Below are positions 27,520-40,936 of a stretch of DNA of 64,000 nucleotides, one piece after another; the stretch's first letter is position 1, and the number at the start of each line of letters is the position of its first letter. Below the pieces are notes generated by a model, which was not told where the DNA came from, searched no databases, and saw only the letters and a program-made list of their open reading frames with translations. The position numbers and the translations under genes were made by a program. Where the stretch lies: the NCBI RefSeq assembly GCF_000189635.1, contig NW_002476212.1:558001-622000 (forward strand), written 5' to 3'. The stretch is from Tetrahymena thermophila SB210 (Eukaryota; Ciliophora; Oligohymenophorea; Hymenostomatida; Tetrahymenidae).

Positions 27520-30500
27520 ATGGAATAAACTTCATAAAATTAAGTTATAGCCGAAGATTAACTCAATCCAGTTGAAACAGAAAAATTAAAGAACTCAAAA
27601 AATATTTAAACATTTTTAAAATGGTGTCATGATAATAAAGTTTTAATGCATAAAGTATTTTTTAACTTATATCATGGATGGTAGTTTAAAATTTTTTATA
27701 ACAAATTAGGGTATTGGAGTTCCTGCAGCCTTTGGGCCTTTAGGTATACCTGGTGTAGTTGCTTTAGAAGATATACCAGCGAACACTGTAAAATTAGGAT
27801 TTTTAAATGAATTAGAAAGCAATTTAAAAATTTTAATAGGTTATTGCTGCGATACCTGATAAAGTAATGATATCTCAATATCATATTAAAAATGGAGAAT
27901 TGAAAGAAATGCTATTAGCAGAGAAAAATGCTCATTTATTTAATGAAAAGAAGGCTGGAGATGCTGAATTTAATATTCTTACTTCCTTCTTAATTTATGA
28001 AAAGCTTAAGGATGGAAAATCATTTTATTAGCCATATTTTGATACAATTGAGCGCTCTTATACTTTGTATGATTGGGAAGAAAAAGATATTAAGGAAACC
28101 GAATGTCCAGAGTTAATTGATGAAGTAAATAAAATTAATTTTTATATGTGTGATACAATCAATAAATAAATTGAATTTGATTTCATTTGCTTGGTTTTAA
28201 TTATTTATATCGATCAATCAATAAATAAATAGTTTAAGCATTATAAAGAAGATGTTGAAGTAACTTGGATTTAGCTTAAGAAATGTCTTGTGTAGTATCC
28301 ATAGTTTTACGATCAAGAAAAATTGACTAGAGAATTATTTTTTTGGTGCTATGAATTAGTAATGACTAGAGTATTCGGACATTTTCTTCCACATACTTGC
28401 TTAGTTCCTTTTGGAGATTTATTCAATCATGGAAATCACTCAGCCACTCATTACATTGTTAACAAATTGTTTGAGGCTGAAGAATCTATATCTCATCCCA
28501 AATATAAAATTAAAAAAAATAAAATAGATCTAAGCGTATTTGATACCAATAACAGTGGTAAATTTTAAGCATAGAATAATGATTTTCACTATCGTTGTTC
28601 AAGGTATCGCTTTGTTAAAGATCATTATAAAGTTCTCTGCCCAGAATTAAAAAGTATAGTAGAAAATAAAAGTAAATTCATCGAAGATGATATCCTTAGG
28701 AGAATGGTATATGAAATTAATACAAAGGAATTATTTGCAAATGTGTAGGTCGATATTTGGGATTTGAAATTTTTTACTACTTCAGCTACTGAAGATAATG
28801 ACACAGATGAAGAATAAACAGAAGGAAGAAAGAAAGAATATGATAATTTGTTTCACAAAGAACTCAAAATTGTTGAAAATAATTAAAAGAAAGGTAAAAG
28901 GAAAGTAGAAACTCTGAACATTCATTAAAGCAAAAATTAAAGTCTGTCTGAGTCAAGCACAGCTTAAAACTCTTCAAAAGGTACCACTGCTTTTGAGTAA
29001 ATTTTAAATCGTACAAAAAAAAGCGAAGAAAGTGAAAATTCATCTGATTCTGAGTTTTAAGAAAATGATTACGAAAGTGGTGATGACTCAAGCTACGAAG
29101 ATAGTGAAGAGGAGGAGGACGAGGATAAAGAAGAAGTAAAAGAAGATAAAAATGAAAATTAAAATATTAGTGAAGATAATACTAATACTTAAAAAGAAGG
29201 AGAGGTTATTGCTGATAAAAATGAAATAACAAATGATAAATTTAGCAAAACATAAGTCGAAGATATTAAAGTTGTAAAAAAGTAAAAGCAGCCAAAAGAT
29301 AGTAAATTTAAAATAGATCATACTGAATATGAATATAATTTAGACTCTGTAAGTACTCTTAGTGATGATACTGAATTTGATTGGTATGAATCATAAACTG
29401 AAAATACTTATTTTGCTGTCACAACTGAATAACCGTATTATTTACTTTTTTAGTATGTGGTTATATTTCAAAATGTTAATTTTTAGTTATAAAAAGGGAG
29501 AATAAATTTATCTTTGTTATGGAAGAAGGACCAACAAATTTTTACTGCAATGGTATGGATTCGCTTTTTAGAATAACTTGTTTGATAGCTTTGGCTTTAG
29601 AGTAAAATTTTAGTTTTTGAAGTCTTACACCAAACTAATTTACTTTTTTTATTTAGATGTGGATTTAACCTGAGCCTAGTCCTCTTGAAATTCCTGGAAT
29701 ATTCAATTAGATCATATTTAGAAAATTCATATCCGAAGATGATTGGAAAAATGGATTTGTTATGAATAATAACATAAAAATCAATACAAAAGATTTAACA
29801 AAGGAGTTTAGATTGAAAAGAGGTCACCTGTGTGAAGGTAGATAAAAATAAAAATTTAATTTTTAGACAATAAATAATCATTTTTTAATTTAATTTAAAA
29901 AGAATTTATTATTTATTTAAGAATATATCTATCAAGCCATTATCATGGTAAAGATCAATCAAAAATATTGTTTACTCTACCTCAAAGCTTTGGATTTGAA
30001 AAGTTTGTATTTGATTTTGCCCTGAAAGTTTTATAATTTATGAGAGACCAGTAAATATTTATAAAAAAATTATTAACAATTTCAACTGATTTATTTAATT
30101 AAAAGATACAAAACATCTAATGAATAAGATGAAGCTCTACTTAAAGATTATAATATAACATACAAATAAAGATTTGCCATTGTTTTAAGACTAGATCATA
30201 AAAAAATACTTGATGAATAAATATAAATAATTAACTCTATTTACAAGATTCTATGTGTTTTAGAATCAAAAGATTTTTAATAAAAAAGTAGGCTTTTAGA
30301 ATCTTAATTATTATAGTAACAAAATTAAGACAATAAGGAAAACTAAGAAATTCATGCAACTACAGATTAATTAAGTCAAAGTGAAAAAAATTAAAGTAAT
30401 GCTTCTGTAATGAAGGAAATAATTGTTACAGATGAAGACATTAGTTTTAAGAAAGTTTATACAGATAATATAGAACAATTTTAAAATAATTGTGATTTAG

Positions 30501-30574
30501 TAATTGAAAGACACAAAATTAAAAAATATCTAGAAAAATTATACCTAGGAATATACAAGAAATATATTTTATGA
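27520..30574 (+). CDS. SET-domain methyltransferase, Rubisco-LSMT/SETD3-6 type
   Basis: This is a predicted protein lysine (or histidine) N-methyltransferase of the LSMT/SETD3/SETD6 class. Exons as read: 27520-27654, 27710-27787, 27840-28124, 28233-29452, 29487-29601, 29657-29829, 29922-30050, 30106-30574. They total 2604 nt, 867 residues. SET motifs in order: GIGVPAAFGPLG (AdoMet loop near residue 46), TRVFGHFLPHTCLVPFGDLF followed by NHGNHS (the conserved NH), and GEQIYLCYGRRTN followed by LLQWYGF, the closing Tyr-Gly motif. The C-terminal LSMT substrate-binding helices are recognisable (RFAIVLRLDHKKILDEQI). Between the NH and YG motifs lies an insertion of about 300 residues, strongly acidic (SEEEEDEDKEE near 29100). 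The 34-bp intron at 29453-29486 is unusually short but is needed to keep the YG motif in frame. The donor used at 29830 is non-ideal (gtgtga). The substrate is unknown. Confidence 0.85.
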
Positions 30575-31699
30575 ATTTATTTAAATTATTATAAATCCTT
30601 ATTTAAAAGATTAAAGATATTATTAATTATATTTTATATTTATTTTTTTTAATTAATATTTATTCTTTCTCTTAAGTTTTTTACCAATTCATTAAATTAG
30701 ATTTCTAATTAAAAAAATTTTAATTTATTTAAAATATTTGCATAATAATACTGTAATCTCCCATAAAAAAACTAACCTTTAAATAAATCAACTAAATAAA
30801 ATAAATAATCTCAATGGCATATTGCTATATCATAAACTTATCTAGATTTCACTGTAATTTTGAAGACTTATATTAGCAATCTTTTTATAAATATAGTAGG
30901 TGTTATTTATATATCGATTTCTGTTTTGCTTATTTATTTTATTAATTTAATGTTACAAAAACTTTATGAATTTTATTATTGCATGTTAATAAATTTATAA
31001 ATCCTTGCTAATATATTGTAAATTTGATCTTGCATACTTAAAAAGAAATTAATCAGAGGTTTTATTTTTTTAAATATAAAAATAAAATGATTTTTTAATT
31101 AGTTACTTTTGAAATTGTTACTCTCTTCAATTTTTTATTTAAAATTTTAATTGTTTCTCAAAATTCAGAAATAGTCTTAATACTTTTCCAGTAGAGTTAT
31201 CCATAATTGAAGGATTTTATTGTTAACTCAAGTTATAAAATGAACTTTTAATAGATATTTTTTTACAAAAATATGTTACTGTACTAGTCAGAATACAAAA
31301 TTTGATACAAAAGCTATGATAGGCGCAGCAATCAAATATAGCTGTATTTAATTGAATTAAATTATTAAATTTATAAATATACATGAAATAAATTGTAAAA
31401 TAATTAGATATTATAAAGCCTTAATTAATGTGGTAAATTAGCTATACTTTATGTTTTCAGTAATTAAATGATGATGGATGACTGATTCAAGGGGATTATT
31501 GATTTACATAATAATCAATTTTTAAATTTAGCAAGATACTATTAAAAAAATAACAATAATAAATCTAATTGATTTGCTTGTTTTTGTGAATGAATATAGT
31601 GAATTATTTTAGTAATTTAAGTAAAAGACTAGAATAATAAATTATATTTTTCTTTAGTATTATACTTCTTATTAAATACAAGTTAACTTAAAAATTTCT
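30575..31699. other. intergenic, no gene seen
   Basis: About 1.1 kb of AT-rich DNA between two plus-strand genes. No coding frame or RNA-like structure could be supported. The right end should contain the promoter of the following gene. Confidence 0.6.
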
Positions 31700-34301
31700 A
31701 TGAGCACTTTTAAAAGGTACCCACAAGTGCCTTCTCTGAAAAAAGAAATTCGGCTTCTTAAATCTCCAAATTAAAAACTTACTGGTAAAATTTGATTTGT
31801 AATGGATAACTACCTATTAAAATATATATTTCGATTAACATTAAAAAAAAGCAGAAAGTCAGCAGCAAGCTTCTTCAAGCATAATATTGACAGGAAATAC
31901 ATAATATGAATCTAAAAGAACAGTAGACTCAGCAAAGCTAACCAATAAAATAGAATGTATATTTCTTATTTCTACAATGCCTACTAAATTTTAAAATAAT
32001 TAAAAAATTTGATTTGTAAAATTTATTATTGTTGTAAATAATGTAGAGTCTTGCTTTTGCAATGTTTAATAAAACAGTAAATCCAATAATAATGCAGTAT
32101 TAGGCTTTAATCCCTTTTTGACTGGTGATAAAAATAACTATTCAAATTACTGTTCTTGCGATGGATCACCTTTCCACTATTAAACATGTAGGAAATCATT
32201 GATAGTAGAGAATTAGAAAAATCAATATCCTACTAATTTTTAATGTCATTCAAGGGAAGCTAGTTCTCATATATCTTAAGCTTCGCATTTAAACTTGAGT
32301 AAATATATGTATGATAGTTAAATTGTCAATAGTGATGACGAACATGTATAAGCTTAAACTCCAAACCTTCCTAGCTTGGAAGGATAATTTATCTTGTCGC
32401 CTAGTATTTTTAATGGACATATTTTAGAAAAAAATAATAAAGAAATAATTTAAAATTTGAATGAACCTTCTTTATAAAATAATAATTACAGAGAAAACTA
32501 GTTTAAGCAGTAATCTTTTTTTATAAACTAAGACAAAAATCAGATAAGTTCATAATAGAATAATTCATTTTCAAATTAGTCTTCTTAAAATGCTAAAATT
32601 AACAAACATGTTTAGGTAAAAAGTCCTCTCAGTTATTCTAATTTAATAAAATCTTTAGCCAAGTATACAAAAATCGAAAATGATTTATTAGAAGAAACTA
32701 TGATTTTAGAAAAGTAGATTTAAGACTCTCAAGAAAAAATAAGTTAGCTTATTTCTAATTCTAATAGAGATAATTCTAAAGAGTAGTTTGCTAAAAATGA
32801 AACAAATTTCAATAGTAAAAATCAAAATATTTCAAAAGCAAAAGCCCAACTCTCAAATATCTTTAATCAGAACCAGTAAAAGAAGCAATTTTAGAATTTA
32901 TAAAAAGGAAGTTTATGTAATACTAAACAGGAAGATAATTTATCTTCTTCATAAAATTTATAAAGTGCTAAAGAAAAGCTAGGAAAAGATTCTTTTTTGA
33001 GATGCTCAATTTCAAAATAATAAAACACATCGCCTTAGATTGAAAAAAACTTTTAAAAGTTTTCTTAACTATTTAAAACTAACATTAATACAAGAAGTTA
33101 AAAGAATAAATTTTATGATAACATAACAAAGCTAAGGCAATTTTAAAAGGAAATTTTAAAAACAGAAGAATCATTTTAAAATTTGAATAGCAACAATTAG
33201 TTTTCTTCTCAACAAGATCTTTCTTTTAGCTGTAATACAAATGTGTTGGAGGATTCTTAACTGCTATCATTTGTAAGAAAAACAACTCCTCAAAAAAGTG
33301 TATAGATTATGAAAAAGACTTAAAAAACATTCAGAGCTAAAAAATGTGAATAAAAAAGTTTACCATAACCATAAGTTCCAATAAACTCTAGCTTTTCTAA
33401 CATAGCTTCAAGTACGCCTAAATCTAGTTTTATTTAAAAAAATATAATCTAAACACACAATTCTTTAGAAAGAAGCTCAGATCTAAAAAATTAGACAACA
33501 ATAATGAGATTTTCTAATGAGTAGTTTCCTTTATAAGTTTTTCAAACTGAGAGACTTTAAAAATCATGCTCAAACAAGTCAGTAGAAAAAATGGAAATTG
33601 AGAAATTTTAAAATTACTTTGTAAAAAGCCATAATTAGCAAATTAATTTCTAAAATTAAAATGAATAGTATTATAACCAAAATTGTGAACAATTAAGTTC
33701 TACATTATAAAAAAAGAATAAGTAATAGATTAATGTTTTATCATAAAATTAGTAACAAGAAGCTAAGTCTAATAAAAAGCTAGAAATTTTGAATCTACTT
33801 TCGAAAATAAATAGTAAAAAATAATCTGGATTAGCTTAAAAATAAAACAAGAGCTATACAACGTTTAAAAAAGCTGAAACTTCAACACCAACTCACAACC
33901 TAAATGTGAAAATCAATTTTAATTCAATAAAAAATTTTAGCTATTCTTAATTTATGAATGAAAGTGCAAGAAAAAGCTCTCCACAAAGTTTCAATAGTTA
34001 AAACTAATAAAAAATCCATAATTTACCATAAAAAGAAGGCCCAAATAATTAGAATAATTTCACTTAAAATCATCAAAACAAAAAATGCACCAATAAGAAC
34101 ACTTTAGCTGAAAATCTAAAAATTCTATTGTAAGGAACTGAACCTAAAAGTATGTTGAATAAGTCTAATTAATAGCAAATAAGCAATACAAATAGAAGTA
34201 ATAACAGTAATATCAATAATAGCAATTAAAATATTTCTATGAGAAACCTTTTGCAGCACTTATTTAGTAAAACACATAAAACTGAAACAACAAAAAAATG
34301 A
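31700..34301 (+). CDS. Gln/Asn/Ser/Lys-rich protein, unknown function
   Basis: Not recognised. Exons as read are 31700-31784, 31855-31956 and 32047-34301, 2442 nt in total, 813 residues, ending at TGA. The first exon encodes a basic, Pro-containing start (FKRYPQVPSLKKEIRLLKSP). The remainder is low-complexity, rich in Gln, Asn, Ser and Lys, with several short Cys-containing stretches near the start of exon 3 (CFCNV, YCSCDG, CHS). There is a short charged helix near 32640-32760 (KYTKIENDLLEETMILEKQ) and an Asn/Ser run near the end (NNSNINNSN). There is no signal peptide, no membrane helix and no recognisable catalytic motif. Such sequences are common in ciliate cytosolic and cytoskeletal proteins, so composition alone says little about function. 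The length of exon 3 without TGA makes it a confident gene. Confidence 0.75.
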
Positions 34302-35647
34302 TTATTAATCTATTTAGCTAACCTAACAAAATAACTGCTAAAAATTTTAAAGCAGCACATAGCCTTTGGATTAAACATAAAAAAAATAATTTTGAGATCA
34401 AAAAGCAAACCTTTTTATAAAGGTAATATAATTTTATATACTTGCTTGCTTATTTTATAAATTACCACTAAAATAAATAAAAAAACTCCAATATATCAAT
34501 TATCTAATATATTTTTTATATTCAAGATAATTTATTTAGATAAAATAAATAAAGTAAATTCTTCGTATATATATTAACCTATATATTTTACTATACACAT
34601 CTATTATTAATATATATGAAAATTTAACATATTTTTTTAATCTCAGATTATAATAACTTCGTTTTTGTGGAAAATATATTTATGATTGAAAGTATAACGC
34701 TATTAGATTGATAATAAATTTTTTTGATCTATATTTGTGATTATGATTATTATCTTCTTCGCTTTTATTTATTTTTATTTAATATCTACAATTTTATCAA
34801 TTAAAATTGAATGTTACACAAATATTTTTGAATATTGATGATAATAATTAGTGAAAAATTTAGGATTTAATTTACATATTGATTATACTTAAATAATTAT
34901 AAAGAAATAAAAAAATGTATTAAATCTATTATACTCTACCCATTTAAAATAAATAAATAACTAATTTAAGGCAAACTAAACGACAGAGAAGCTAATTATT
35001 GTAAAATTGTAGGATTAATCATATTTGTTTTCAGAGTAAATAAGTATTTATTTATTTAAAACGAGAAGATTTTGATTTAATAGAAATACTTTCAATGGTA
35101 AATATTGTATTTTTGTTTTAAATTATAAAATATATCCTACCAATGAGATAAATCCAATATTTTAAAGAATAATGGTAACCAAACAAATTATAAATTTTCC
35201 AAAAATCTGTATTTATGGAAATAGATAACAAAATAAGATTTAAACTAATAAACTATCAAAAATATTAATTTTAATATTTATATTAGACAAATAAAGTTAA
35301 AGAATAACAAAAGCTTATAAATACATTCAACGACATTTAATTGATTGTTAGAAAAAACTATTTAAAGTACAAGATTCTTAAAAGTAGCAAATAAATTTAA
35401 GCTCCTCTTTACTTATTAGGATAACTACATTATGATCTAATAGTCGCGTTTAAATCAATCAAATTTCTAAGTAAAATACATTATCAATCATAAAATTTGC
35501 CCTATATTTAATGCATTCACTATTTTAATTTAGTAAAGGAAATTATAAAATATTATTAATTGTTTATATGGTTTATTTAATTAGGTACATAATCTTTAGC
35601 AGTCGATAGCTGCTCAATCGAAGATTAGAGCTTTAAACCAATCATAA
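34302..35647. other. intergenic region, possible upstream exon at its right end
   Basis: AT-rich DNA between two plus-strand genes. The frame of the next gene stays open upstream of its chosen ATG to an acceptor-like AG near 35584 (VHNLQQSIAAQSKIRALNQS), so that gene may start further left through another exon. Nothing else is supported. Confidence 0.5.
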
Positions 35648-37845
35648 ATGAATAAATCTTTGATGATGAGTAGGTAGTCATAGCTGATACCTTTAAAATA
35701 GTATGTTAAAAATGATCCTAATAAAGATAAGATACCAGAAGAGGAACTAGATAGAAAACATCCCTCAACAAGGTAAAAATTTATTTAAAAATTAGCTTTT
35801 TTGTTTGCAAAAATAATAAATATGCTTTTAAAAGAGTTATACAATTAAAAATATGATAAAATATATTATAATATTTTAGAGTTAATCATTTAGCCTGTCT
35901 TGTTGCTCTACTAATGATTGCATTTGGAATAGCTATAGTTTGTTATTCGTGTGGAGCTAGATATATTACTTTAACAGTATTTGGTTGTGTTATGTTCCTT
36001 CTTTGTTTAGTATCGTTTTATAGATAGTATATACATCACCATAGATAACTATTCTATGGAATTTCAGCTTTCTTCATCTTCATGACTGGTGTTACCTCAT
36101 TAGTATTTATAAGCTAAATAGAAGAATAGGTTTATTGCAGCTCTTAATGGTGTCATAAGCAAGTAGAAACTCGAGGTAATTTAAATCCTCTTTTTTAAAT
36201 CAAACTAAAAAATATTTTTTGTAAATTCACTTAAAATTTTTCACTTCATTAACGATGATATATAATAAATAATATTTTGAAAAGACATTAGTCATAAAAG
36301 CTATATAATCTGATAGTTTATTTCAATTTTACTTCAGCTTACTTCTTATAATTAATTAAATGATCTTTATGGTCAATTCATAGATAATATAGATAATTTA
36401 ATTTCTCAATAAATCAGGTTGATTTTTTTTTGTTGCTTCTTAATTATTTTTGAAGAGAAACATCAAAATTATTGAAAAAAAGATTTACTTTAATTTAAAG
36501 GATTATCCTATTTTAATTTATTTATTATTAGTGGCTATTATCCCACAAATTTTGTTCAGGACAAAATTATTAACCCATAAATTCTTTATATCAAAAATTA
36601 TTGTGTCCAAAAATAGTTATTTAACCTTTATAAATATTAAAAATTTTTAATATAAAAACAGATTTCTTTTCTGACTACCTAAATAAGAAATACTCTTCTT
36701 CCCAGCTAAGTTAATAGTGCAGTTAACTAAATAATTAATACAGTAGTACTATGCTATATGAATAAATAGGCCAATTCTTAGTATCAGAAATGAATATCTA
36801 TTGCTAAAATAATACTGGAAGTTGTGATGGAACAAGTAATATTACTTAACATATTTATTGGCATAATCTAAGCCTGATGCTAGGAATGATAATTACATTA
36901 GGTCTTCTAGAAATATTTTATGCTTTGTGGCTTGTCTGGTGGCTTAAATATAGAAACCCAAGGGATGATATTTATGAATAAAACAGTATCTAAAATTAAA
37001 AAGTATAAATGGTGGATGGAAATGGATCAATGATTATCAATCATCATACAATTTTAAATTAATAGGGGCTATAAAATAATGCTCAAAACTAATCTTTGCT
37101 AGAAACTAAGGTATTAAAGAAACTGAATGAGTAATAATAACAAAAGAGTCAAGTTCTTAACTAAAGCATGGCCTTGCAAAGTCCTGTGAACAATCAATCA
37201 TTAATTGAAACAAGAGTTTAATAAAAGATTAATGAACACTAATATAACAACGTTAACAGTTCTCTTAATTAGAGTATTGTAAATAGCACAAGAAATCTTA
37301 ATATGACTAAACCTTAAGACAATCCATTATTATATGTAGGTAAAAATGGTGGACAATAAAATGTAAAAATTTAAAACATTCAACCATACTAACACTAAAG
37401 CAGTATACAAGCATATTAATAGTTAGAATATTCATAGGATGAACCTTAAATTGTAAAAAAAACTACCTTAAAACCACTTACTAATAATCCTTTGAAAAAC
37501 ATTATTTAGAATAATTAATATTCTAAAGTAGAATCATCTTCACCTACAAAATACTAAAAATAATCTTCTATAATACAAAATAATTATGTTTAAAAAGCTG
37601 AATCATCTTCACCTGTAAGATAATAGTCTAACTATTAAAACACTCCATTAAACTTTACTTAAAATAATTCTAACTTGTAACGTTCAATAAATAATGTAAA
37701 TGGTAGAACTCACTAATTGAGTCAATTAGTAGTTAATAACAATGGTAACACTACAGGTGGAGTTTTAAGCAATGGTATTGGCCCTCAAAGTATAATAAGG
37801 AAAGGAAATATTGGAAACCTTAGTGATCTTAAACCATTTACATGA
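35648..37845 (+). CDS. tetraspanin-like four-pass membrane protein (copy 1)
   Basis: This is a predicted four-helix membrane protein with tetraspanin-like topology. Exons as read are 35648-35772, 35880-36175 and 36662-37845, 1605 nt in total, 534 residues. Helices: LACLVALLMIAFGIAIVCY, ITLTVFGCVMFLLCLVSFY, FYGISAFFIFMTGVTSLVFI, then a large outer loop, then LGLLEIFYALWLVWWL. The loop carries five or more cysteines (YCSSQWCHKQ, QQCS, IYCQ, SCDG), consistent with disulfide bonding, but I do not see a standard CCG motif. The cytosolic tail is about 290 residues, rich in Gln, Asn and Ser, with a short imperfect repeat (VESSSPTKYQ and AESSSPVRQQ). A long 486-bp intron lies just after the WCH motif. 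The same motif and a phase-1 intron occur at that point in the gene at 39014-40936, so the two are tandem duplicates. The true start may lie upstream. Confidence 0.7.
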
Positions 37846-39013
37846 AACATTTAAAAATGAGCAAAATTTTTAATCCAAGTGCTTCTCTTTTAAATATAAA
37901 AAATAAAGATGTTTATTGACCAAAAAGGTTGATATGATTAAAAAATTTCTTATAAATACTTAATTTAATTCAAATAAATTTTGTTTACAAATATTATTTA
38001 CTATCTATCTATTTATCTATATTAAAATTCAAACTATTTTGTATTTTATATCATTTCCATTAAATGTTTGTACAGGTAATCAACTAACTGCTTGCTCCAG
38101 ATTATATTTAATTAAATTATTCCAAATAATTCAAGCCAAATAATGATTTTTCAAATACTGTAAATTAACCAATATAAATCTTAATAAAATAAATTGTGAT
38201 AATAATGTTCAAAATTTAAATATTTCTTTATTTATTTATTGATTGATTGATCTTTGCTTTAAAAAAATATTTAGAATCCAAATTTTTATATTTTTAAATA
38301 TGAAAAATATTTTATCAGTTAAAAATGGTTGAATTAAAAAAATTTACAATAATTGAGCAATAAAACTTTTACTTTTATAAGTTTTTCAACTTAAGATTTT
38401 AGAAAAAAGATTTTGATCAAATATGAAAATAAAAATTGAAATTAATTATTGTTTTTGTTTGTTTTCTTATTAAAAATTAAAGATTGATTTTTAAAATACA
38501 AAAAGATGTAATAATTATTATTTTAATACTAAAAATGTGATTTAGAAATTAAATCTAACAAAATTAAAAAATTTTTTAATGAGGAAATTCAAAAAATATT
38601 AAATTTTATTTGAAATTGTGCTAGATTACTTGTAAGTTATGAATACAATAATTATAGGCAAGTATTTTTACTATGGCTATAATTATTTAAAAAAATAGTA
38701 ATTCATTTAGAGCCATCAATTTTTATTATCATAATAATTATAAATATCTTATCTAAACTTCACAATAGCCATGGAATTTACAATTTATTACTTAAGGTAA
38801 AACTTAAATCCATAAAGGATTAATTTTTTTTTCAATAAATCAATTTTTATAATTAATAAATTGCAGAAATCAAAAGTGTTATTTAAAAAATTATTAATTT
38901 TCAATAGTATCTATCTCTTTATTTTTATCTAAAATAAGTAGGGCTTATAATATTTACTAATAAAGATTTTCACAACTGAATTATTTACTATCCTACTAAT
39001 TATAACACCCAAA
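37846..39013. other. intergenic, no gene seen
   Basis: About 1.2 kb of AT-rich DNA separating the two tetraspanin-like genes. No frame or repeat shared with either neighbour was noticed by eye. It should contain the promoter of the second copy. Confidence 0.55.
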
Positions 39014-40936
39014 ATGGTTAATGCTAGCACTGAATAGCAAAAAGCTATTGAGAAGATTATCAAGGAAAAAAATCCTTATGCAGATAAAGTAATGAATAGA
39101 TAGCAAGTTGATTAAATTAATCTTCTTTAATTATTTTGTAGGATCATATTTTATTGAGAAAAGATATCCCGTCATACTATTTTCATCCTCACAAGATTTT
39201 TGGATTATTTTTGATTATAATAGCTGCTTATTCTCTTATAACTGGAATTTATTTGGCAAATAATTCTTGTGGCTATCAATACTTAGTACTTTCTATACTT
39301 GGAGTAACCCCACTAACATTTTTATTTAACATTCAAATTGGAGAAAAGTTTAGTCTATCTAATTTTTATAAAATCTATCTAACACAAGCGATATGGCTTC
39401 TTATAATATCGATAGTATCTTTCGGATTCATCGAAAATGTAGTTGAGCAGTCCTACTGCTCTAACATGTGGTGTCATCCTTAAATAAATACAGCAAGTAA
39501 CTCATTTAAATAAAATATTTAAATTTATTGCAAAATGCAATTATGAAATCAACTTAATAAAATCATAGAAAATTGTCATAAATTATTTGGATTTATCAAA
39601 TTTAATTATTTCATTTGTCATTAAATATCTATCTATGAAATTTAAGCATTTCAAATAATCTTATAAATGCAAGCAGTTTACTTTTTAAAAATAAAAAATA
39701 AATGAATAGTTAAAATCTTTAAAGCGTAATAAGTCATAGAAATTTGCTTGCTATATTTTAAAACCATCTGCTTTTTTTAAATTTAAACATATTTATTTTA
39801 ATGATTTTGATTAAGTAGATAATTTATATTATCAAATTTGAAAATAAAAAGCATTTTTTAATAAAAATTAGTTAAAAAATTATTTAATAAAATTAATAAA
39901 AGGTTTTTTCAATCATTTGAAAGAGAAAGTTACAGTTAGCTAGTTTAATGATATTTGCTCTTAGATACAAAACTATAAATAAATTTATAATAATTATGAT
40001 CAGAGATTAACTGTAAGTGTTTAATCTGCATTGAAAATGTTTTGCTACAAAGATGGAAATTGTTAACTCACAGAGAGCTTTAACGTAAGTCTTTTGGTAA
40101 AATTAAGCAAATCAAGAACTTTAGTATTGGTTTCTTTTTTAGGCATAATGTAGATTTTATTAGCTTTTTATTGGTTTTACTTCTCATACAAGCTTAAATA
40201 TAATAAGATTACCTTCACACTTTATGAGTTAGAAATGATAATGACTAAAAAAGTAAAAGGCCCTGGATAAAGCCATAAGCAAAAATAACTTAAAAAGGGA
40301 GTTAGATAAGACGGCGTTGTTGAAGATTAAGCCTCAAATGCTGGTAATGATGCTTAAAATATGTAATAGAAGATTATTAAAAATGTAGTAAATGATGTAG
40401 ATTAGCTTTTTAGTATTAACTCAGAAAGTACTGAAAAATAAGAGCAAAAAGATGATAAAATTTAAAAGATGAGAGAAGAAAAAATAAAAGAATTAATGCA
40501 ACAATAAAAAAATTTAGGAGAAAGTTTAGACTTTGTCATAAATCTTCGTAGAAAATCTCAATAAGATATAGAAAACTAAATCCATAATATAAGTTTTTCA
40601 CAAAAAGATGAAGATTTTGTAAATAAAGTAGATAGTAAAATTGACGATAACAACAATACCAATTACATGTTTACAGATAATTTAAGCTATTTAAATCAAA
40701 ACAACATGAGTTTTAATCTAGATACATAGAATGTAATAAGGTAAGATGATGACTATGATAATACTATTTTGCCATTCTAGCCAACTCAAACAAGATTTTA
40801 TGAAAATCCTGAAATGAATAATACTGTGCATAACTTTTCCTATACTAATGAAGTCAATGACCATGAAATTTCAATGCACGAAATATCTCCTACTTAAAAT
40901 AATGAATAATAAAAATAATAAACAGATAATAATTGA
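39014..40936 (+). CDS. tetraspanin-like four-pass membrane protein (copy 2)
   Basis: Tandem homologue of the gene at 35648-37845. Exons as read are 39014-39088, 39142-39496, 39936-40084 and 40154-40936, 1362 nt in total, 453 residues. A short cytosolic start is followed by helices IFGLFLIIIAAYSLITGIYL, YLVLSILGVTPLTFLFNI and IWLLIISIVSFGFI. Then comes the outer loop with YCSNMWCHP, DICSQ and MFCYKDGNC, and a fourth helix near ILLAFYWFYFSYKL. The tail is charged and Gln/Asn-rich, about 260 residues, with a coiled-coil-like piece (MREEKIKELMQQQKN). The 439-bp intron at 39497-39935 lies just after the WCH motif, in the same phase as in copy 1. Use of the donor at 40085 or one 12 nt later would change four residues in or before the last helix. 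The function is unknown; membrane organisation is a guess from tetraspanin topology. Confidence 0.72.
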
